A stretch of DNA of 64,000 nt from Blautia sp. (GTDB lineage Bacteria > Bacillota > Clostridia > Lachnospirales > Lachnospiraceae), in assembly GCA_022769545.1 (NCBI GenBank), contig JALEJS010000031.1:52510-116509 (forward strand), read 5' to 3'. The notes beneath the pieces are model-generated. The model was not told the origin of the DNA. It did not search any database and worked only from the letters and a program-made list of their open reading frames with translations. Made by a program: the position numbers and the translations under genes. Of the stretch, positions 34,525-42,767 are shown one piece after another. Numbering within the stretch: position 1 is the stretch's first letter; each line of letters starts with the position of its first letter.

Positions 34525-35807
34525 GAGACCCTGTGGGAGTGGAGGCATTGGGAGATATATGTATTACAGGAGGAGGGCCGCTTGGCGGTACCATATCTGT
34601 ACAGAGCTCGAAAAACGCGGCGCTTCCCATGATGGCGGCTTCCTGTCTGCATAAGGGTACCAGCGTGCTCCGGGATTGTCCCAGGATTGCGGATGTCGAT
34701 TCCATGATCCGGATTTTACGCCGGATGGGAGCTGATGTTCGGTGGGAGGGAAAGGATCTGTATCTCGACTGCAGCATATTGGAAAACATGGTCATTCCCG
34801 GCACGTACACAGAGCGTATGCGCTCTTCGGTGATTCTTTTGAGTGTTATGCTGGCGCGAAAAGGGCGGGGAAGTCTTGGATATCCCGGAGGATGCGTGAT
34901 CGGAAAGCGGCCGATTGATATGCATCTGGCAGCCCTTGAGAAACTGGGAGTACAGATACGGGAATCACCGGAAGTGATAGAGGCAGAATGCGGTCGTCTG
35001 AAAGGAACGGGAATCTGTTTTCCGAAAAGAAGTGTAGGAGCCACGCAGCAGGGAATTCTGGCGGCTGTGCTGGCTGACGGGGAGACGGTTCTGGAAAACT
35101 GTGCCAGAGAGCCGGAAATCTGCTGGCTGTGTCGGTATCTTCAGTCGATGGGGGCCAGGATCGCCGGAGAGGGAAGTGACTGTATCCGTATTCAGGGAGT
35201 TTCGCAGCTGGAAGCAGGAGACTTTCGGGTTCCGCCGGACCGGATCGTGGCCGGAACTTATATCTGTGCGGCGGCGATCAGCAGGGGCTGCATCACGCTG
35301 GAACGATTTCCGGATGGGGAACTGGATGCCTTCCTGCAAGTATACCGGAAAATGGGTGGACAATATGAAGGGAAGAGTGGTAAACTATTAGCTAACGGAA
35401 ATGGCGTGAGGTTTTCTCCCGGGCGGATCGTGACAGAAACCTATCCCGGATTTCCCACAGATCTGCAGGCTCCGCTGATGGCAGTGCTGACGACGATTGA
35501 CGGAGTCAGCGAAATTACAGAGCAGATTTTCGAGAACCGTTTTCAGGTGGTACGGCAGATGAACAAAATGGGAGCCGATATCCGGGTGGAAGATCATACA
35601 GCGGTCATTTACGGAGGGAGACCTCTCAGGGGCAGCCGGGTACAGGCGCAGGAGCTGAGAGGAGGCGCGGCATTGATCCTGATGGCTCTGGCAGCCGAGG
35701 GGGAAACGTGGCTGGAAGGCGATTCCTTTATTCAGCGGGGGTATGAACATATCTGCGAAGATCTGAGCAGTGTTGGTGGTATGATTAAAAAAACACAGGA
35801 ATATTAA
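34521..35807 (+). CDS. murA: UDP-GlcNAc 1-carboxyvinyltransferase
   Basis: 428 residues of the EPSP synthase fold. SKNAALPMMAAS contains the catalytic Lys-Asn pair, YPGGCVIGKRPIDMH the PEP-binding Cys (fosfomycin target), and GFPTDLQAPLMA the catalytic Asp. It carries out the first committed step of peptidoglycan synthesis. The N-terminus has about ten extra residues before the usual start of the fold. MurA inside the dcw cluster is unlike Bacillus; Firmicutes often have two murA copies and this could be either. Confidence 0.9.
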   Translation: MRDPVGVEALGDICITGGGPLGGTISVQSSKNAALPMMAASCLHKGTSVLRDCPRIADVDSMIRILRRMGADVRWEGKDLYLDCSILENMVIPGTYTERMRSSVILLSVMLARKGRGSLGYPGGCVIGKRPIDMHLAALEKLGVQIRESPEVIEAECGRLKGTGICFPKRSVGATQQGILAAVLADGETVLENCAREPEICWLCRYLQSMGARIAGEGSDCIRIQGVSQLEAGDFRVPPDRIVAGTYICAAAISRGCITLERFPDGELDAFLQVYRKMGGQYEGKSGKLLANGNGVRFSPGRIVTETYPGFPTDLQAPLMAVLTTIDGVSEITEQIFENRFQVVRQMNKMGADIRVEDHTAVIYGGRPLRGSRVQAQELRGGAALILMALAAEGETWLEGDSFIQRGYEHICEDLSSVGGMIKKTQEY

Positions 35808-35815
35808 TATAAAAT

Positions 35816-36871
35816 ATGAGAGAATCCAATTACCGAAAAGGAATTCAGATAGATAAAAAAATATGGTATATTGCGGCAGGTGTTGGAGCAGCGGTTCTGT
35901 TGGGCCTGATCATTTTTTTCTTTACGTATTACAGAGTGGAGAATATTGAAGTGATGGGAAGCAGTCATTATTCGGAGGAAGAAATCAAGGAGATGGTGCT
36001 TCGCGGGCCGCTGGCCTCCAATTCTGTGCTTGCGCCGAAACTCTATACCAAGGACGCCACAGAGGATATTCCGTTTGTGGAGGGTTTCTCCGTGAAGCAG
36101 ATCAACCGGAATACCATTGCGGTGAGTGTGAAGGAGAAGCATCCGGTGGGATGCATCCCCTATCTGGACAGCTACATTTATTTTGACCGGAACGGAATCT
36201 TTATCGAGGGTTCCCGGATCCGGGATGAGAGCGTTCCTTATTTTGACGGAATTCAGGTGGATCATGTGGTTATGAACGAAAAGCTTCCGATCAAGGGAAC
36301 GACGATTCTGAACACAGCCGTTGCGCTTTCTACGATTTTCCAGAAAAATGAGATGGTGCCGGATCATATTCAGTTTGATGACAATTATCAGATCAGTCTG
36401 CTGTATGGAGATATTACGGTTATGCTCGGGAAGGACAGCTTTCTGGAAGACAAGATGGCCAGAGTGATATCCATTCTTCCGAAAATCCAGGGGAAAAAAG
36501 GGACACTCCATGCGGAAAATATCACAGACAGCATGAAGAACATCACTTTTGAGGAATACGTGGAGCCTGTGACGGCAGAAAACTGGACAGGCGGCTACGA
36601 GGAAGACGGAGAATATACCGGAACCGGGGAATATGATGAGGAGGGAAATCACGTCGGACCCAAACCGGAAGATTCGGACGGTGAGAATGCCGGAGAGGAT
36701 GGAGACGGAGACAGCACAGATGACAGCGGCTATGAGGATCCATATGATTATGACTATCTTTATGGCTATGATTCCGGCTATGATTATGGCGGCTACAATT
36801 CCGGATACGACAGCTACGGCTACGATTCCGGCTACGATTATGGCTATTATTACGATTCCTATTCGTATTGA
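35816..36871 (+). CDS. DivIB/FtsQ-like division protein with Tyr/Gly/Asp-rich tail
   Basis: 351 residues. One membrane helix (IAAGVGAAVLLGLIIFFFTY) is followed by a POTRA domain (YYRVENIEVMGSSHYSEEEI) and a beta domain, the DivIB/FtsQ layout. From about residue 275 it turns acidic, and residues 305-351 are a low-complexity tail of units such as YDSGYDYGGYNSGYD. The tail is predicted to lie outside the membrane. DivIB bridges FtsL/DivIC and the septal PBP. The ribosome site is weak. Confidence 0.85.
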   Translation: MRESNYRKGIQIDKKIWYIAAGVGAAVLLGLIIFFFTYYRVENIEVMGSSHYSEEEIKEMVLRGPLASNSVLAPKLYTKDATEDIPFVEGFSVKQINRNTIAVSVKEKHPVGCIPYLDSYIYFDRNGIFIEGSRIRDESVPYFDGIQVDHVVMNEKLPIKGTTILNTAVALSTIFQKNEMVPDHIQFDDNYQISLLYGDITVMLGKDSFLEDKMARVISILPKIQGKKGTLHAENITDSMKNITFEEYVEPVTAENWTGGYEEDGEYTGTGEYDEEGNHVGPKPEDSDGENAGEDGDGDSTDDSGYEDPYDYDYLYGYDSGYDYGGYNSGYDSYGYDSGYDYGYYYDSYSY

Positions 36872-36942
36872 AAGACCGGCAGCGGCGGCAGGACAGCCAT
36901 GCGAAAAATAGTGAAAAAAGTATAAAAAAACAAAATTAACAG

Positions 36943-36996
36943 TTGATTAATTCAAAAAAAAAATATATGATATAAATATGTATAGTCTGATATAAT
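36943..36996 (+). promoter_or_regulatory. Putative tandem promoters of ftsZ
   Basis: P1: TTGATT (36943-36948), 17-base spacer, TATGAT (36966-36971). P2: a perfect extended -10, TGATATAAT, with TATAAT at 36991-36996. Both lie in a very AT-rich 168-base gap before ftsZ. Confidence 0.55.
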
Positions 36997-37039
36997 ACAC
37001 TGATTATGGATATCAGGAAGAAATAAAGGAGGAAGTACT

Positions 37040-38188
37040 TTGTTAGAGATTATGACAAATGAGGCTGAGTCATCTGCAAAGATCATAGTGATTGGTGTGG
37101 GTGGAGCCGGAAATAATGCAGTAAACAGAATGGTGGAAGAAGCCATCGGCGGAGTTGAGTTTGTAGGCGTAAACACAGATAAGCAGGCTTTGACTCTTTG
37201 CAAAGCTCCAACTGTACTTCAGATTGGTGAGAAAATCACAAAAGGACTTGGTGCCGGAGCACAGCCGGAGGTTGGCGCAAAGGCAGCAGAGGAGAGTATT
37301 GAAGAAGTGAAAGACCTGATTCAGGATGCGGATATGGTATTTGTTACCTGTGGTATGGGCGGCGGAACCGGAACCGGTGCGGCTCCTGTTATTGCAGCTG
37401 CAGCGAAGGAAATGGGAATCCTCACAGTCGGTGTTGTCACAAAGCCGTTCCGCTTTGAGGCAAAGACCCGCATGAATAATGCTCTTGCCGGAATCGAAAA
37501 TCTGAAGAAGGCAGTAGATACATTGATTGTCATCCCGAATGACAAGCTTCTTGAGGTAGTTGACCGTCGTACAACCATGCCGGAAGCACTGAGAAAGGCA
37601 GATGAGGTTCTGCAGCAGGCAGTACAGGGCATCACAGACCTGATCAACCTGCCGGCACTGATCAACCTTGACTTTGCGGATGTTCAGACCGTTATGACAG
37701 ACAAGGGAATTGCACATATCGGCATCGGTGAGGCGAGAGGTGATGACAAGGCGATGGAAGCTGTTCAGCAGGCAGTATCTTCCCCGCTTCTGGAGACCAC
37801 CATCAAGGGTGCGACCCACGTTATCATCAATATTTCCGGAGATATCTCTCTTATGGATGCAAACGATGCTGCAAGCTACGTACAGGAGCTTACAGGAGAG
37901 GAAGCAAATATTATCTTTGGTGCAATGTATGATGATACGGTTGCAGATTATGCAAGAATTACCGTTATTGCTACCGGTATTGCAGATGTTTCTCAGAACA
38001 CACCGTTTGGAAGAAACACAGGATCTTCCTTCACACAGAAGAGAACGACGGCAGGCGGCACATCCGGTATGGGAATGCCCAGCTTCAGCCTTCCCAGCAT
38101 GAATGCCACACCGTTTACCACGAAGGTACCTACCAGTACCGTACAGAAAAAAGATATTCAGATTCCGGATTTCCTGAAAAACAGATAA
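37040..38188 (+). CDS. ftsZ: Cell division GTPase FtsZ
   Basis: 382 residues. The TTG at 37040 is taken as start because AAGGAGG (37027-37033) is six bases away and [11 protein letters not shown] is the usual clostridial N-terminus; the first ATG (37052) is 18 bases away. [18 protein letters not shown] and [13 protein letters not shown] motifs bind GTP. A variable linker ends in [10 protein letters not shown], the C-terminal peptide that binds partner proteins. No ftsA is adjacent. Confidence 0.96.
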   Translation: MLEIMTNEAESSAKIIVIGVGGAGNNAVNRMVEEAIGGVEFVGVNTDKQALTLCKAPTVLQIGEKITKGLGAGAQPEVGAKAAEESIEEVKDLIQDADMVFVTCGMGGGTGTGAAPVIAAAAKEMGILTVGVVTKPFRFEAKTRMNNALAGIENLKKAVDTLIVIPNDKLLEVVDRRTTMPEALRKADEVLQQAVQGITDLINLPALINLDFADVQTVMTDKGIAHIGIGEARGDDKAMEAVQQAVSSPLLETTIKGATHVIINISGDISLMDANDAASYVQELTGEEANIIFGAMYDDTVADYARITVIATGIADVSQNTPFGRNTGSSFTQKRTTAGGTSGMGMPSFSLPSMNATPFTTKVPTSTVQKKDIQIPDFLKNR

Positions 38189-38223
38189 GCTCCGGAGAAG
38201 AAATTTCAGACAGGATAAAAATA

Positions 38224-38264
38224 AAGAAGTGGAAAAGAATCACAGATTCCTTTCCACTTCTTTT
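38224..38264. terminator. Bidirectional terminator between ftsZ and the DUF1540 gene
   Basis: AAGAAGTGGAAAAGAATC pairs with GATTCCTTTCCACTTCTT around loop ACA with one bulge. T-runs occur on both sides (TTCTTTT on plus, TTTATTTTTAT on minus). Confidence 0.85.
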
Positions 38265-38305
38265 GCGGAGTGTGCCCGGCGGTTCAGCCGGTGCCCTTCC
38301 CCGGA

Positions 38306-38626
38306 TTAACCGCAGCGGAAGGTATCACATTTTGTCTCGCGGCAGTCACATGCATGACAGCCGGATACGTCAATGGCAGAAGCCGTGCATTTGCGGGCAT
38401 CGTTATAGATGCATTTTTCTGCCTGACAGAGAATCTGGATCTTTTCACAGCCGCTGCCGTCGGCACTGCTGTTTTTGGCAGATGCATCGGTTCTCTCCCG
38501 GAAGCTTCCGCAGCTTGTCTCATCCGGCCGGGAAGCATTTTCTCCGATGACATCGATCTCACCCCGGGAGCACAGTTCGTTTTTGTTGTAGACGCATGTC
38601 ATTGCAGAACATCTTAAAAGGGTCAT
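38306..38626 (-). CDS. Protein with two DUF1540 domains
   Basis: 106 residues with a good AGGAGG. Two Cys-rich units are visible: CSAMTCVYNKNELCSRGEID with TSCGSF, and CQAEKCIYNDARKCTASAID with TKCDTF. This is the DUF1540 pattern, common as one or two copies in clostridial small proteins. The paired cysteines suggest metal binding. Function is not known. It is convergent with ftsZ. Confidence 0.85.
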   Translation of the reverse strand: MTLLRCSAMTCVYNKNELCSRGEIDVIGENASRPDETSCGSFRERTDASAKNSSADGSGCEKIQILCQAEKCIYNDARKCTASAIDVSGCHACDCRETKCDTFRCG

Positions 38627-38714
38627 GATTCATCCTCCTGTACCTGTTTTTTCGGAAAAGTGGGATACTTCTCCGTGTACAGGAATAGTATGGATAAAAA
38701 CATGAAAAATATAC

Positions 38715-38743
38715 TTGACTTCTTAAAAAAACAATGTTATCTT
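38715..38743 (+). promoter_or_regulatory. Putative promoter of infC-rpmI-rplT
   Basis: TTGACT at 38715-38720, 17-base spacer, TATCTT at 38738-38743 with an extended TG at 38735-38736. It would give a leader of nearly 390 bases before infC. Confidence 0.55.
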
Positions 38744-38862
38744 TATACAGTACGTGAGTACGTGAAGAAAAGAAAGCAGAGTTCCACTCTCACCTCAGCG
38801 CGATCGACATGCGACTCAGGTTTATATTGCACGGCACCGCAGCAGGTGTGTTAGGTTCGTAT

Positions 38863-38909
38863 GTGCGGATCTGTGTAGTAGAAGTGTGGAGTCTGTCCGC
38901 ACTTTTTTT
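38863..38909 (+). promoter_or_regulatory. Attenuator in the infC leader
   Basis: AGTGTGGA (38883-38890) pairs with TCCGCACT (38896-38903) and runs into TTTTTTT, an intrinsic terminator about 220 bases before infC. An upstream GTGCGGA (38863-38869) is perfectly complementary to the same 3' arm and could compete. Premature termination in an infC-rpmI-rplT leader is known from Bacillus, where L20 acts. The remaining leader bases 38750-38860 and 38910-39115 hold no gene I can support. Confidence 0.65.
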
Positions 38910-39129
38910 GTTGCACAGGAAATGATTCCCCGGATAGCAGAAGTATTTTGCGCGGGGCTGCGGGACAGGGTTTGAGATCTGTCTGCTTATTCTGTACAGC
39001 AGATGTATTCAGGTATGTTTGAGACAGGGGCAGCATGTGCAGTACACATTTTTGTTCCGGGGGTGAGCGAGAGAGTCTCTTGCTGCAGAGGTTGAAAAAA
39101 AGGTTTATCATGTATGGAGGTGCACGACA

Positions 39130-39636
39130 ATTAGCAATTTAATGATTAACGAACAGATCAGAGATAAGGAAGTACGTCTGATTGGACCGGATGGTTCCCA
39201 GATGGGAATCGTATCCGCTAAGGAAGCGATGGCAAAAGCACAGGAAGCAGGGCTGGATCTGGTAAAAATTGCCCCGCAGGCAAAACCGCCCGTATGTAAG
39301 ATCATTGACTATGGAAAATATCGCTATGAGCTGGCGAGAAAAGAAAAAGAAGCAAAGAAGAAACAGAAAGTCATTGAAGTAAAAGAAGTGCGCCTTTCTC
39401 CGAACATTGATACCAACGACCTGAAAACAAAGGTCAGTGCAGCGAGAAAATTCCTTTCCAAGGGAGACCGGGTAAAGGTTACACTCCGGTTTCGTGGAAG
39501 AGAGATGGCACATATGGCAAGCAGCAAGCATGTCCTGGATGACTTTGCGCAGATGCTGTCAGATGTGGCAAATGTGGAAAAAGCGCCGAAGGTGGAAGGC
39601 AGAAGCATGACAATGTTCCTGTCCGAAAAACGCTAG
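39130..39636 (+). CDS. infC: Translation initiation factor IF-3
   Basis: 168 residues if started at the AUU codon 39130-39132, giving a product beginning with SNLMINEQIRDKEVRL. GGAGG at 39116-39120 lies nine bases before this ATT; the ATG at 39142 would be 21 bases away. AUU starts are a known feature of infC and allow IF3 to repress its own translation. KRKVIEVKEV-like and VRLSPNIDTND blocks belong to the C-terminal IF3 domain. First gene of infC-rpmI-rplT. Confidence 0.94.
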   Translation: MSNLMINEQIRDKEVRLIGPDGSQMGIVSAKEAMAKAQEAGLDLVKIAPQAKPPVCKIIDYGKYRYELARKEKEAKKKQKVIEVKEVRLSPNIDTNDLKTKVSAARKFLSKGDRVKVTLRFRGREMAHMASSKHVLDDFAQMLSDVANVEKAPKVEGRSMTMFLSEKR

Positions 39637-39704
39637 GTGTTAGGAAAGTCGATAAGACTTTGGCTATATATAAATAAAAGATACAGTTCAAGGAGGAAAC
39701 AGCA

Positions 39705-39902
39705 ATGCCAAAAATGAAAACTTGTAGAGCAGCAGCAAAACGTTTCAAAAAGACAGGAACAGGAAAATTAGTAAGAAATAAAGCTTATAAAAGCCATATT
39801 CTGACAAAGAAATCTCAGAAGAGAAAAAGAAATCTCAGAAAATCCACCGTTGTTGATTCTACAAACGTTAAGAGCATGAAGAAAGTATTACCATATTTAT
39901 AA
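39705..39902 (+). CDS. rpmI: 50S ribosomal protein L35
   Basis: 65 residues, highly basic: [20 protein letters not shown], then [16 protein letters not shown]. Typical length and position between infC and rplT, with AAGGAGG upstream. Confidence 0.97.
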   Translation: MPKMKTCRAAAKRFKKTGTGKLVRNKAYKSHILTKKSQKRKRNLRKSTVVDSTNVKSMKKVLPYL

Positions 39903-39944
39903 AAAGTAAGAAGACAGAGACGACGAACAGGAGGAAAATGAGAA

Positions 39945-40301
39945 ATGGCAAGAATTAAAGGCGGATTAAACGCAAAGAAAAAACATAATCGTGTATTAAA
40001 ACTGGCAAAAGGTTACAGAGGAGCCCGCTCCAAACAGTACAGAGTTGCAAAACAGTCTGTAATGAGAGCACTTACCAGCTCTTATGCAGGACGCAAACAG
40101 AAAAAACGCCAGTTCAGACAGCTGTGGATCGCACGTATCAACGCAGCAGCAAGAATGAACGGACTTTCCTACAGCAAAATGATGCATGGCCTGAAGGTTG
40201 CAAACATCGATATCAACAGAAAAATGCTGGCAGAAATGGCAGTTAATGATGCAGAAGGATTTGCAGCTCTGGCTGAAATCGCAAAGAAAGCAATTGCATA
40301 A
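39945..40301 (+). CDS. rplT: 50S ribosomal protein L20
   Basis: 118 residues. [20 protein letters not shown] at the N-terminus and [13 protein letters not shown] are diagnostic. L20 binds 23S rRNA early in assembly and represses its own operon through the leader in Bacillus. Last gene of the operon. Confidence 0.97.
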   Translation: MARIKGGLNAKKKHNRVLKLAKGYRGARSKQYRVAKQSVMRALTSSYAGRKQKKRQFRQLWIARINAAARMNGLSYSKMMHGLKVANIDINRKMLAEMAVNDAEGFAALAEIAKKAIA

Positions 40302-40312
40302 TCGTGCTTATC

Positions 40313-40342
40313 GGCCCCGGACCATCGTCCGGGGCCATTTTT
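40313..40342 (+). terminator. Terminator after rplT
   Basis: Perfect ten-base arms GGCCCCGGAC (40313-40322) and GTCCGGGGCC (40327-40336), loop CATC, then ATTTTT. Confidence 0.93.
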
Positions 40343-40397
40343 GGGACTCAAAAACCATAAAAAAGGGCGGAATTATAAAAATTCTATTAATTAGCAC

Positions 40398-40426
40398 TTG
40401 CAATCGCTAAAGCGCAATGCTATAAT
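40398..40426 (+). promoter_or_regulatory. Putative promoter of the liv operon
   Basis: TTGCAA at 40398-40403, 17-base spacer, TATAAT at 40421-40426 with an extended TG at 40418-40419. The spacer contains a small inverted repeat, CGCTAAAGCG. Confidence 0.65.
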
Positions 40427-40466
40427 TTTACCATTGACAAACAGGAGAATATATCGCTGGGAAGCC

Positions 40467-40498
40467 AAAGCCGGCTGGTAGGGACCAGTGGGCTTTTT
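40467..40498 (+). promoter_or_regulatory. Terminator-like hairpin in the livJ leader
   Basis: AAAGCC (40467-40472) pairs with GGCTTT (40491-40496) and CTGGT with ACCAG inside, followed by a short T-run. It sits between the promoter and livJ, so it may attenuate the operon. I could not fit it to a T-box or another known riboswitch class. Confidence 0.45.
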
Positions 40499-40560
40499 AC
40501 CGTAGAACAGAACAGATTCCGGGATGGTATTCTGCTGAAATCAGAAGGAGGATAATTATT

Positions 40561-41718
40561 ATGAGAAATTTGAAAAAAGTTCTTAGTGTGACAGCGGCAG
40601 CAGCAATGGTAGCAGCTATGCTTCCGACAGCTGTATTTGCAGAAGATGCAGAAACGTTCAAAATTGGTGTAATCGGACCGATGACAGGTGACTATGCACA
40701 GTACGGTACAAACGTATACAATGCAGCAGTGATCGCAGCAGAAGAAGTAAATGCAAACGGCGGATTCAACGGATATCAGGTAGAGATCCTGGATGCAGGC
40801 GATGACCAGGGTGATCCGGAGAAATCGGTAAACGCATACAATGACCTTCTTGACAAAGGTATGCAGATGCTTTGCGGTACCGTTACTTCCGGTGCATGTA
40901 TCGCAGTTGGCGCAGAAGCTGCAGAGAGCACATTCCTGCTCACACCGTCTGCAACAGCAGTAGACTGTATCACAGCTGGTTCCAATGAGTTCCGTATGTG
41001 CTTCACAGACCCGGCTCAGGGAACAAAATCCGCAGAATACATTGCAGAAAAAGGTCTTGCAACAAAGGTTGCAGTTCTTTATGATTCCATGGCAGACTAC
41101 AATGTAGGTGTTCATGATGCATTCGTTGCAGCAGCACCGGACAACGGTCTGGAAGTTGTAGCGGACGAAGCATACACAACAGACAGCAACACAGACTATT
41201 CTGTACAGCTTTCCAAGATCGCAGAGAGCGGAGCTGAGCTTCTGTTCCTTCCGAACTACTACTCTGACAATGCTCTGATTCTTCAGCAGGCAAACGAAGC
41301 CGGTATGGATATCCTGTTCTTCGGTGTTGACGGTATGGATGGTATCCTGAGTGTAGAAAACTTTGATACCTCTCTTGCAGAAGGCGTTATGCTTCTGACA
41401 CCGTTTGCAGCAACCGCTGAAGATGAAGCGACTGTAAACTTTGTAAAAGCATACAATGAGAAATACAACGGTGAGACACCAAACCAGTTCGCAGCAGATG
41501 CTTATGATGTTATCTATGCTATGCAGGCAGCTGCAGAAGTTGCCGGAATTACACCGGATATGTCCAATGAAGACATCAGTGCAGCAATGACAGAAGCTAT
41601 GCTGACAATCGAAGTAAACGGTCTGACAGGTGCTGCAAAATGGACAGAGGACGGAGAATGCGATAAAGCTCCGAAGGCATTTGTGATCAAAGACGGCGTA
41701 TACGCAGAAATGGAGTAA
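40561..41718 (+). CDS. livJ: Branched-chain amino acid ABC transporter, substrate-binding protein
   Basis: 385 residues with a Sec signal peptide (LSVTAAAAMVAAMLPTAVFA, cleavage before EDAE). The mature part begins FKIGVIGPMTGDYAQYGTNV, typical of the LivJ/LivK periplasmic-binding type I fold. There is no lipobox Cys, which is unusual for a binding protein in a bacterium with one membrane. It captures leucine, isoleucine, valine or related ligands for the LivHMGF transporter encoded downstream. Confidence 0.9.
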   Translation: MRNLKKVLSVTAAAAMVAAMLPTAVFAEDAETFKIGVIGPMTGDYAQYGTNVYNAAVIAAEEVNANGGFNGYQVEILDAGDDQGDPEKSVNAYNDLLDKGMQMLCGTVTSGACIAVGAEAAESTFLLTPSATAVDCITAGSNEFRMCFTDPAQGTKSAEYIAEKGLATKVAVLYDSMADYNVGVHDAFVAAAPDNGLEVVADEAYTTDSNTDYSVQLSKIAESGAELLFLPNYYSDNALILQQANEAGMDILFFGVDGMDGILSVENFDTSLAEGVMLLTPFAATAEDEATVNFVKAYNEKYNGETPNQFAADAYDVIYAMQAAAEVAGITPDMSNEDISAAMTEAMLTIEVNGLTGAAKWTEDGECDKAPKAFVIKDGVYAEME

Positions 41719-41784
41719 TCCATCGACAGTGTGATAGGTTATGACACTTCCCTGAGTACGCAGGGGATTGCCGTTTTAAGAAAC

Positions 41785-41834
41785 GGAGGACGGTTACCTG
41801 TGAATATACGGAACCGTCCTCCACTTTTATTTTT
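41785..41834 (+). terminator. Intergenic terminator between livJ and livH
   Basis: Arms GGAGGACGGTT (41785-41795) and AACCGTCCTCC (41812-41822) followed by ACTTTTATTTTT. Partial read-through would give far more binding protein than permease, a usual need of such operons. Confidence 0.82.
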
Positions 41835-41872
41835 CGATAACAGTAGTGATAAAAGAATCGATGAGGTGCACT

Positions 41873-42757
41873 ATGAGTTTTATATCTTATTTAAAAGATG
41901 GTATAAGCTTGGGCAGTATATATGCAATTATCGCGCTGGGCTATACGATGGTGTATGGAATTGCGAAAATGCTGAATTTTGCCCATGGAGATGTTATCAT
42001 GGTAGGTGCGTTTGTAATTCTGACCGCAATTACCAAAGCAGGAATGTCCCCGCTGGTATCCATACTGATCGCCGTTGCTTTCTGTACGGTTCTGGGCATT
42101 ACGATCGAGAAGATTGCATATCGTCCCCTTCGTAAGGCGTCCTCGAATCTGGCTGTTCTGATTACGGCAATCGGTGTCAGCTATTTGCTGCAGAATCTGG
42201 CTCTGCTGATTTTCGGGGCAGATGCAAAAAGCTTTGTTACAGTGATCAACGTTCCGGCTGTGACATTATTTGACGGAAAACTGATGATCAAGGGAATTAC
42301 CATTGTGACCATTGTTGCCTGCATTATCATTATGACAGTGCTTACTCTGTTTGTTAAGAAAACAAAACCGGGCCGTGCCATGCAGGCGGTATCGGAGGAC
42401 CGTGATGCGGCTCAGCTGATGGGAGTGAATGTAAATGCAACAATTTCCCTTACCTTTGCCATCGGTTCCGGCTTGGCAGCAATTGCGGGTCTGCTTCTGT
42501 GCTCGGCTTATCCGACGCTGACAGCCTATACCGGTGCCATGCCGGGTATCAAGGCGTTTGTGGCAGCTGTATTCGGCGGGATCGGATCGATTCCGGGAGC
42601 CATGGTCGGAGGGATTCTTCTTGGTGTGATTGAGATTTTCGGAAGGGCATACATCTCTTCACAGGTAGCGGATGCCATTGTATTTGCCGTATTAATTATC
42701 GTACTTCTTGTAAAACCCACCGGACTGTTCGGAAAGAACATTCAGGAGAAAGTGTAA
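41873..42757 (+). CDS. livH: Branched-chain amino acid ABC transporter permease LivH
   Basis: 294 residues from ATG 41873 (GAGGTG upstream), with about eight membrane helices. SLGSIYAIIALGYTMVYG and LNFAHGDVIMVGAF are LivH family blocks, and GGIGSIPGAMVGGILLGVIE is the ATPase-coupling loop region. Forms the membrane pore with LivM. Confidence 0.94.
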   Translation: MSFISYLKDGISLGSIYAIIALGYTMVYGIAKMLNFAHGDVIMVGAFVILTAITKAGMSPLVSILIAVAFCTVLGITIEKIAYRPLRKASSNLAVLITAIGVSYLLQNLALLIFGADAKSFVTVINVPAVTLFDGKLMIKGITIVTIVACIIIMTVLTLFVKKTKPGRAMQAVSEDRDAAQLMGVNVNATISLTFAIGSGLAAIAGLLLCSAYPTLTAYTGAMPGIKAFVAAVFGGIGSIPGAMVGGILLGVIEIFGRAYISSQVADAIVFAVLIIVLLVKPTGLFGKNIQEKV

Positions 42758-42767
42758 GGTGGACGAT

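Noticed and set aside
38660..38854. Possible 64-codon leader ORF before infC
   Set aside because: It begins upstream of the likely promoter and has no ribosome site.
40391..40420. TTAGCACTT resembling half of a CIRCE element before livJ
   Set aside because: The second half GAGTGCTAA is absent at the expected nine-base spacing, and the position is the promoter -35 region.
40440..40500. T-box riboswitch before the liv operon
   Set aside because: The conserved AGGGTGG and specifier features are missing; only a hairpin can be shown.
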